Below, in pieces: positions 14,860 through 19,915 of a stretch of 19,915 bases of DNA (position 1 is the first letter of the stretch; each line of letters opens with the position of its first letter). The stretch covers positions 9,009 to 28,923 of the forward strand of contig DCWO01000055.1 of assembly GCA_002328865.1 (NCBI GenBank), written 5' to 3'. The stretch is from Dehalococcoidia bacterium UBA2160. Lineage in GTDB: Bacteria; Chloroflexota; Dehalococcoidia; Lucifugimonadales; UBA1123. The notes below the pieces were generated by a model. That model did no database searches. It worked only from the letters and a program-made list of their open reading frames with translations, and was not told where the DNA came from. The position numbers were made by a program, and so were the translations under genes.

Positions 14860-14888
14860 GGGTTACGTCAAGCTGATACCTGTCTTCC

Positions 14889-14917
14889 TTTTCAGGAAGC
14901 GCGCGGGCCTGTAGAAT
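14889..14917 (+). promoter_or_regulatory. Sigma-70-like promoter of the MATE gene
   Basis: TTTTCA (14889-14894, four of six consensus bases) and TAGAAT (14912-14917, five of six) are separated by exactly 17 bp. The predicted start near 14924 would give a leader of about 40 nt before the TTG at 14964. Confidence 0.6.
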
Positions 14918-14963
14918 GAACGATCAGCCTTGTTTCGGGCATCATTTCCTATGAGGCGCCGCG

Positions 14964-16409
14964 TTGACGTTTGGGCAGGTCGTCCAGGTCTCCAAGAATC
15001 GCTGGAATCGCGAAAACGGTTATCGTCAGGTTCTGACGATTGCGTTTCCGCTCGTCCTCAGTTTGGGCGCGCTGTCCATCGCGCTCTTCGTGGATCGGAT
15101 GTTTTTGGCGTGGTACTCGGCGGAGGCTCTTGCGGCCTCGATGCCGGCAGGTATGCTCAACTTTGCGTTGATGACGCTGTTCGTCGGAACGGCCGGATAC
15201 ACCAACACCTTCGTTGCGCAATACCTCGGTGCGGGGCGGGACAAGCGTATCGGCCCTGTCGTTTGGCAAGGGATATACGTTTCGTTGATCGGCGGAGTGA
15301 TGCTCCTCGTGATCGTGCCGTTCGCCGGCGTCTTCTTCGAGTTCGTTGGACACGAACCGGCGATCCGAGATCTCGAAGCCGACTACTTCAGCATCCTGTG
15401 CCTTGGAGCCGCACCCATGATCGCGGATGCGGCCATGGCCGGCTTTTTCTCCGGACGCGGCAAGGCGTGGCCGGTCATGTGGATAAACGTGCTTTCGACC
15501 GCGGTCAACGCGTTGATGGATTACGTCTTGATCTTCGGCAATTGGGGCTTTCCCGAGCTCGGGATCAACGGCGCGGCGATCGCGACCGTGATCGCGTCCA
15601 GCTCACAGATTGTCGTATATGTCGTCCTGCTCATGCGGCCAGAACATAACCGCCGATTCAGAACCTTGGCGGGGTGGCGTTTCGATCGCGATCTGTTTGC
15701 GAGGGTCGTCCGCTACGGGCTTCCGAACGGAGTTCAATTCTTCGTCGACATGATCGGGTTCTCGGTTTTCATCCTACTCATGGGGCGCCTCGGAACGGTG
15801 CCGCTGGCCGCGTCCAACATGGCGTTGAACGTCAGCATCCTCGCTTTCCTGCCGATGATCGGGGTTGGGATCGCGGTCTCGGTTCTGGTCGGCCAGTCCC
15901 TCGGCAGGAACAGGCCCGACCTTGCCGAGAGAAGCGTCTACTCGGGGGGCCACATGGCTTTCATATATATGTCGGCGGCAGCGGCGACATACGTAATCAT
16001 TCCGGACATCTTGCTGAAACCCTTTGCGGCGCAAGCGGATCCGGCCGAATTCGCGGAAATGCGTCCCATTGCAATCGTAGCGCTACGTTTCGTGGCTGTC
16101 TTTTCGATATTCGACACGTTGAACGTCGTGTTCGCGTCAGCGCTCAAAGGAGCCGGCGACACGCGGTTTATCATGCTGATGGCGCTGGTAGTGTCCTCAG
16201 GCGCGCTTGCAATTCCAAGCTACGTTGCGTTGGTGCTGCTCGGCGCGGACATCTACGTGGCCTGGGGCATTTTGACCGCCTACATCATCATTCTCGGTTT
16301 CTCGTTCCTCGCCCGTTTCCTGGGAGGGAAATGGAAGTCCATGCGCGTGATCGAGGAAGACTTCACGGCCTCCATGCCCGAACCTGTCCCACAGCCCGGC
16401 GGGGACTAA
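14964..16409 (+). CDS. MATE family multidrug/sodium antiporter
   Basis: A 481-residue inner-membrane exporter of the MATE family, which uses an ion gradient to expel cationic compounds or metabolites. Hydrophobic segments are spread over the whole length and fit twelve helices in two six-helix bundles. Family landmarks are IAFPLVLSLGALSIALFVDRMFL in the first helix (about 27-49), the QYLGAGRDKRI loop after helix two, and VGQSLGRNRPDLA in the matching loop of the second half. The C-terminal tail is short and proline-rich. The start is TTG at 14964 with GAGG (14953-14956) seven nt upstream; no better ATG is in frame nearby. It converges on the DUF4037 gene, 53 nt away. Its substrate is unknown. 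Confidence 0.92.
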   Translation: MTFGQVVQVSKNRWNRENGYRQVLTIAFPLVLSLGALSIALFVDRMFLAWYSAEALAASMPAGMLNFALMTLFVGTAGYTNTFVAQYLGAGRDKRIGPVVWQGIYVSLIGGVMLLVIVPFAGVFFEFVGHEPAIRDLEADYFSILCLGAAPMIADAAMAGFFSGRGKAWPVMWINVLSTAVNALMDYVLIFGNWGFPELGINGAAIATVIASSSQIVVYVVLLMRPEHNRRFRTLAGWRFDRDLFARVVRYGLPNGVQFFVDMIGFSVFILLMGRLGTVPLAASNMALNVSILAFLPMIGVGIAVSVLVGQSLGRNRPDLAERSVYSGGHMAFIYMSAAAATYVIIPDILLKPFAAQADPAEFAEMRPIAIVALRFVAVFSIFDTLNVVFASALKGAGDTRFIMLMALVVSSGALAIPSYVALVLLGADIYVAWGILTAYIIILGFSFLARFLGGKWKSMRVIEEDFTASMPEPVPQPGGD

Positions 16410-16462
16410 ACCCCTGGCGGGAGCGAGACCTACGGGCCAGCCGAAATCAGGTGTTCCACGCC

Positions 16463-17548
16463 TCAGTAGACCGCGCTCAACCTCCGTCTGCGATCGGGAT
16501 GCGACAGGATGTCGGTTGAATTGCTGAACTGATCCACCGACCCGATGTCCGGGGTCAGGGCGAGCACCTCTTGGTCGCGGATCTGCGAGCGGATGGCGGC
16601 GGCGAAACGGTCTCCGCCGATGACATCGTAGGGCCGGTCGTGGAACGAGGCGACGACCGGGTCGAGATCCTCGGTGACGCCGAGCTCGTTGTGGGCGCGG
16701 GCAACGAATTCATACGCATCCGACAGATGACGTTGCCGCACCTCCCAGTCACCGCTCGCTAGAACGGCGTCGAGGGAGGGGCTCAGCGCGCGCGACAGTG
16801 CCAGTTCACGGAATGCCGTGCCGAACCATTTCGAGTAGGGCGCGTATCGCTTCTCCATGAGAAAGCAGAGGCGCATGACGTCCTGAACTAGGTGGGCGGC
16901 TACGAGCCGAGAGCCGAGATGGTCCCCGGCTTCGGCGCACCGCGCCATGAACGGCTCCTCTTGACCGATCCGCGTCCATTGAGCTGCGAGAAGATACAAC
17001 CAAACGTCGTTCGGGTAGTACTCGAATCGCTGCCTGACGGCGGCAAGATCGGCTGGTGAATCGCTGTAAACGGCGCCGCGCGTGACTGACAGGAGCGACT
17101 GCCCCGAGAATGTCACCCAGTCCGTTGCGCTGATGGGCCCGAACGGGTCTACGCCGAGCATCTCGTCGAAGAAGGAGCGGACCGTCAGAATTTCGACCCA
17201 ATGGCTGACAGGTCCGCTGGTGACGGGCGTCAACAAGCGGCTGTTTTCGCCTTCGATTTTGGTGAAACTGGTCGGATATCCGTGAAACTCGACGGGCAGG
17301 CTCCGCGCGAGGGCTGCTGATATCTGTTGGCTGTATTCCGCGAAGTCCGATTCCGCCACGAATAATTGGAGGCGAGGTCCCCATGAATGGTCGGTCGACC
17401 TCACCGTGTCGTAGCCAAGTACGTCGGAGCTGGGTCCGAGGCGAGCCGCGCTGTAGCTGAGTTCGGAGAAATGCGAGTCGAGAACCGGTTTGACGGCTTC
17501 CTTGTAAAAGAGACGGCTTAGTTCAAGCCCAGGGATGAATTTCGGCAT
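16463..17548 (-). CDS. DUF4037 domain protein (nucleotidyltransferase-like)
   Basis: A 361-residue cytoplasmic protein of the DUF4037 family. It starts MPKFIPGLELSRLFYKEAV and has the family signature GPSSDVLGYD (38-47) followed by STDHSWGPRLQLF (51-63). The SD...D...DH arrangement resembles the metal site of polymerase-beta-type nucleotidyltransferases such as aminoglycoside adenylyltransferases, but no member has a firmly assigned reaction that I know of. The rest is mostly helical. The ATG at 17548 has AAGGA seven nt upstream; a start at 17605 would add residues unlike the family and run through the palindrome at 17565-17588. It is divergent from the methyltransferase gene. Confidence 0.85.
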   Translation of the reverse strand: MPKFIPGLELSRLFYKEAVKPVLDSHFSELSYSAARLGPSSDVLGYDTVRSTDHSWGPRLQLFVAESDFAEYSQQISAALARSLPVEFHGYPTSFTKIEGENSRLLTPVTSGPVSHWVEILTVRSFFDEMLGVDPFGPISATDWVTFSGQSLLSVTRGAVYSDSPADLAAVRQRFEYYPNDVWLYLLAAQWTRIGQEEPFMARCAEAGDHLGSRLVAAHLVQDVMRLCFLMEKRYAPYSKWFGTAFRELALSRALSPSLDAVLASGDWEVRQRHLSDAYEFVARAHNELGVTEDLDPVVASFHDRPYDVIGGDRFAAAIRSQIRDQEVLALTPDIGSVDQFSNSTDILSHPDRRRRLSAVY

Positions 17549-17564
17549 GACGCGTTCCTTCCGC

Positions 17565-17588
17565 CTACGATTGATGCGACAATCGTAG
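17565..17588. promoter_or_regulatory. Perfect 9-6-9 palindrome upstream of the DUF4037 gene
   Basis: CTACGATTG (17565-17573) and CAATCGTAG (17580-17588) are exact inverted repeats around ATGCGA. The element is 16 nt upstream of the DUF4037 ATG, next to its Shine-Dalgarno, and inside the divergent spacer shared with the methyltransferase gene. It could be an operator or a leader hairpin that hides the ribosome-binding site. Confidence 0.6.
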
Positions 17589-17734
17589 CTGATCTCGGAA
17601 TGCAATGTCGTTGGCGTCGGAGAGATGGCTTTGAAGTTCGACCATCGTTCGGTTTCGTGCGAACATCCAGTCCTGTCGATGGAGCCTTGCGCGATGTCGA
17701 ACGTCTGTGGGCGCCGAAGTGGGAAGGTACGGAT

Positions 17735-18547
17735 ATGGGGCTAGATCAAGTTCGTCTGAACGCGATTATCGACGGGGAGCATTCGTTCTACGGATCGCAG
17801 AGAACGGAGGTTCGCGTCGATCGACGATTCAACCCTGGCACGCGGGACTTTCTTGCCACGCAAGTTCAGCCGAACATGCGCGTCCTCGACGTCGGGTGCG
17901 GAAGCGGAGGCACGCTGCTGAGGCTGAGCAGTCGCATAGCGTCGGGGCTAGGCGTCGACAACGACCCCGAGCATATCCGTATGGCCGATGAAGCGTTGCG
18001 GGAGAGCGGCGCCAAGAACGTCGAGTTCCGGCAGCTCGACTTCCTCGAAGACGGAGGAGATCTGGAGCCGGAGTCGTTTGACCTCGCCTTCACCGAACGC
18101 GGCCCGATCGGCTTTGGCGGTCACGGCATGCGTCTCGCGCTGAGAGCGCTGAAGCCCAACGGTCTCCTGTTTTGCGAGATGATCGGCAATCTCCATCACC
18201 AAGAGGCCGCCGCGTTGTTCGGCACAGGCCAACCCCGCTACCGAATGACGAGGTCGTTGGACGAAGCGCGCGTGGCGATGGAGCGCAACGGGGTCGATAT
18301 TCGGCTTGCCGCCGAGATCGTGCAGAAGCGTTGCTATCCCGACGTCTACGAGTGGCTGAGGTTCCAGTGCTCGATTTGGGCTTGGCTCGGAGTTCCCCTC
18401 CCAACGCCTGACGACCCAAGGCTGGCGCTGTTCGCGGAACGCAACACGATCGATTCAGGCGAGATCGAGACCACGCACCACGTCGTATGGGTCGCGGGCG
18501 TGAAAGCGGATCACACGTCTGGCAGTGAAATCTTTCATCACACGTAA
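17735..18547 (+). CDS. Class I SAM-dependent methyltransferase
   Basis: A 270-residue cytoplasmic methyltransferase. SAM motif I VLDVGCGSGG is at 50-59, followed by the acidic end of strand two in LGVDNDPEHI (72-81), and FRQLDFLED and FDLAFTERGPIGFGG for motifs II-III. The rest forms the usual seven-strand core plus a C-terminal substrate region with several tryptophans (WLRFQCSIWAWLG). The substrate cannot be predicted. The ATG at 17735 is chosen for AAGG seven nt upstream and because the preceding 45 in-frame codons look non-coding. It is divergent from the DUF4037 gene, with a 186-bp spacer, and 176 nt upstream of the NHL gene. Confidence 0.85.
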   Translation: MGLDQVRLNAIIDGEHSFYGSQRTEVRVDRRFNPGTRDFLATQVQPNMRVLDVGCGSGGTLLRLSSRIASGLGVDNDPEHIRMADEALRESGAKNVEFRQLDFLEDGGDLEPESFDLAFTERGPIGFGGHGMRLALRALKPNGLLFCEMIGNLHHQEAAALFGTGQPRYRMTRSLDEARVAMERNGVDIRLAAEIVQKRCYPDVYEWLRFQCSIWAWLGVPLPTPDDPRLALFAERNTIDSGEIETTHHVVWVAGVKADHTSGSEIFHHT

Positions 18548-18723
18548 ACGGTGGGCAACGTCGTCGCAGTTCGTTATGGGTTGGGATGAGGCAGGATATG
18601 AACTTCGACGAGCAACTTGACAGCCGAGGGCAATCGTGTTTGGGTATCGGGAGATCGAGAAGGCCCAAAAACACTTGCGCGAGCCATCGACCGCATGAAA
18701 CCAGGCAAGGAGATCAAGGGACC

Positions 18724-19680
18724 ATGACCGACATACTGGGCAACGACAACTTCAGGTACGAGCATGTTCAAGACTGGCACAAACTGCCCGCCGGCGCAAA
18801 GCTGATCGAGACGCCGGGCGTCGCCGTGGACGCATCCGACCGCGTGTACGTGTTCAGCCGCAACCCCGAACACCCCGTCATGGTTTTCGATCGGGATGGC
18901 GCCTTCTCGCACGGTTTCGGAAAGGGAGTCTTCGGCAATCGAACGCACGGCATATTCATCGGACCCGACGGATCGGTATTCTGCGCCGACGACGGCATCC
19001 ACACGATCACAAAATGGACGCCCGAGGGCGAGTTGCTGATGACCATCGGAGTCTCCGGTCAATCGTCCGAGAAATGGAAGGGCGATCCGTTCAACCGCCC
19101 GACGCACGCGGCCGTGTCGAAAAACACGGGGCACATCTACATCACGGACGGCTACGGCAACTTCAGGGTCCACAAGTACACGGGCGACGGCCAACACGTT
19201 CTCTCGTGGGGTGAGCCTGGGATCGACCCGGGCCAATTCCTGCGTCCCCACAACATCGCAATCGACGACAACGACCGCGTGATCGTGGCCGACCGCGAAG
19301 CCCATCGAATACAGGTGTTCGACACCGAAGGCGCCGTGCTTGACGTCTGGAACAACATCCACTTGCCGAACGGGATGACTCTGGCGCCTGACGGCAACAT
19401 CTATGTGGGCGAGCTTCCCGGGATGACCGGTGAGAGCCCGACCCCGCCGGGCATGGGGCATCGGATCAGCATCCTGAGTCCGGACGGCATGCTCCTGGCA
19501 CGGTTCGGCCACCCGGACGAGGGCTCAACGCCGGGCAAGTTCATCGCGCCTCACGGGATGGCGGTGGACTCGCGCGGCGACATCTACGTGGGCGAAGTGT
19601 CGTTCACGATTCGGGGCCAACACATGGACCCGCCCAAGGAGCTGCGCAGCCTGACGAAGCTGGTGAAGGTGACGGGCTAG
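18724..19680 (+). CDS. NHL-repeat six-bladed beta-propeller protein
   Basis: A 318-residue beta-propeller of NHL repeats. Repeated blades follow the pattern PxxIAIDxxDRVIVADREAHRIQVFDTEG: clear copies are at about 31-60, 75-104, 126-156, 175-206, 215-240 and 263-293. The fold is shared with peptidyl-alpha-hydroxyglycine alpha-amidating lyase and with lactonase- or binding-type propellers. There is no N-terminal signal peptide, so it appears cytoplasmic. The reaction is unknown; annotation as an amidating lyase by similarity alone would be unsafe. The ATG at 18724 is chosen over in-frame codons from 18586 because homology begins at MTDILGNDNFRY and AAGGAG lies 11 nt upstream. Confidence 0.84.
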   Translation: MTDILGNDNFRYEHVQDWHKLPAGAKLIETPGVAVDASDRVYVFSRNPEHPVMVFDRDGAFSHGFGKGVFGNRTHGIFIGPDGSVFCADDGIHTITKWTPEGELLMTIGVSGQSSEKWKGDPFNRPTHAAVSKNTGHIYITDGYGNFRVHKYTGDGQHVLSWGEPGIDPGQFLRPHNIAIDDNDRVIVADREAHRIQVFDTEGAVLDVWNNIHLPNGMTLAPDGNIYVGELPGMTGESPTPPGMGHRISILSPDGMLLARFGHPDEGSTPGKFIAPHGMAVDSRGDIYVGEVSFTIRGQHMDPPKELRSLTKLVKVTG

Positions 19681-19915
19681 GCAACGACTCCCGCTGGGAT
19701 GGGCACGCTTTCAGTTGACGGCCGATTGACAGGTTCAGCGTAACGACTCGAGTTTCGTTATTGTGAGTCGCGCGTGATGGATCTGGCTCCACCGCGGCGT
19801 TGTCTTCCTGCGGGGCGCCAGATTCTTCGGCTGCGGCTTCAGAATGACAATTATGCTTTATTGAAACCTGCCGTCTTGTGATCTTTCCGCCGGTACGTGT
19901 AGACCGTCAGCGAAA
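19681..19915 (+). other. Gene-free end of the window
   Basis: The last 235 bases carry no convincing coding sequence. The REP-like palindrome at 19819-19849 is the only clear structure. The sequence after it is AT-richer and may hold a promoter for a gene beyond the edge. Confidence 0.5.
19819..19849. repeat. REP-like intergenic palindrome
   Basis: AGATTCTTCGG (from 19820) and CTTCAGAATGACA (to 19849) form an imperfect stem, with ATTCT pairing with AGAAT around a GC-rich centre. The motif ATTCTTCG...CAGAATGACA is a pattern I recall as a recurrent short palindrome in many bacterial genomes. It lies about 140 nt after the NHL gene. Confidence 0.5.

Larger units (their letters stand above)
14633..14963 (+). 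other. Gene-free stretch between the DUF4276 gene and the MATE gene
   Basis: About 330 bases hold no convincing coding sequence on either strand. They contain a terminator-like stem (14818-14859) and a promoter (14889-14917), listed separately. No tRNA, attachment site or insertion-sequence end was recognised. Confidence 0.6.

Noticed and set aside
18617..18622. Perfect TTGACA as the -35 of a promoter for the NHL gene
   Set aside because: No acceptable -10 hexamer at 16-18 bp downstream.
19725..19760. TTGACA in the final gene-free stretch as a promoter
   Set aside because: The sequence 17-18 bp downstream (around TCGAGTT) does not resemble a -10 box.

Overview
The window looks like chromosomal DNA of an uncultivated, moderately GC-rich bacterium, most likely a Chloroflexota member of the Dehalococcoidia/SAR202 type. 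That placement is inferred from gene content: an AroK-AroB fusion, a YceD-L32-FabD-NusB-AcpP cluster, a thiolase-like/DUF35 pair, an LhgO-like oxidase, a DUF4037 protein and an NHL propeller protein. GTG and TTG starts are frequent. No rRNA, tRNA, CRISPR array, transposase or phage gene was found.

Layout. At 1-805 a purine-rich leader precedes pyrE (+). At 932-3429 (-) a fused shikimate kinase/3-dehydroquinate synthase is followed by a TauE/SafE permease. Bases 3430-3836 carry no convincing gene but include a terminator. At 3837-6474 (-) lies a housekeeping operon, read yceD, rpmF, fabD, nusB, acpP, with a near-consensus sigma-70 promoter at 6518-6547 and a terminator at 3761-3800. At 6665-10296 (-) are an NAD-dependent sugar/uronate dehydrogenase-like protein, an AlaX tRNA-editing protein, and a DUF35 plus thiolase-like pair. 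From 10403 the direction switches to +, with an LhgO-like FAD oxidase and a xylose-isomerase-like TIM-barrel protein. At 12755-14859 a self-contained two-gene module encodes a RecF/OLD-like ATPase and a DUF4276 (Toprim-like) partner. The partner gene is interrupted by an in-frame TAG. Then come a MATE exporter (+), a DUF4037 protein (-) divergent from a methyltransferase (+), and an NHL-repeat protein (+). The window ends in gene-free sequence with a REP-like palindrome.

How the genes work together. The pyrE, aroKB and fab/rpm/nus genes are core biosynthesis and ribosome/transcription functions. The middle part is catabolic or accessory: CoA-ester chemistry by the cysteine-less thiolase homologue with DUF35, hydroxy-acid oxidation, and sugar-acid metabolism. 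The most unusual locus is the ATPase/DUF4276 pair. It resembles known ATPase-nuclease defence pairs, has its own -10 box, mutually exclusive hairpins in the leader and a downstream terminator, and its effector is apparently switched off by one nonsense codon. No complete undescribed system can be proven from sequence alone.
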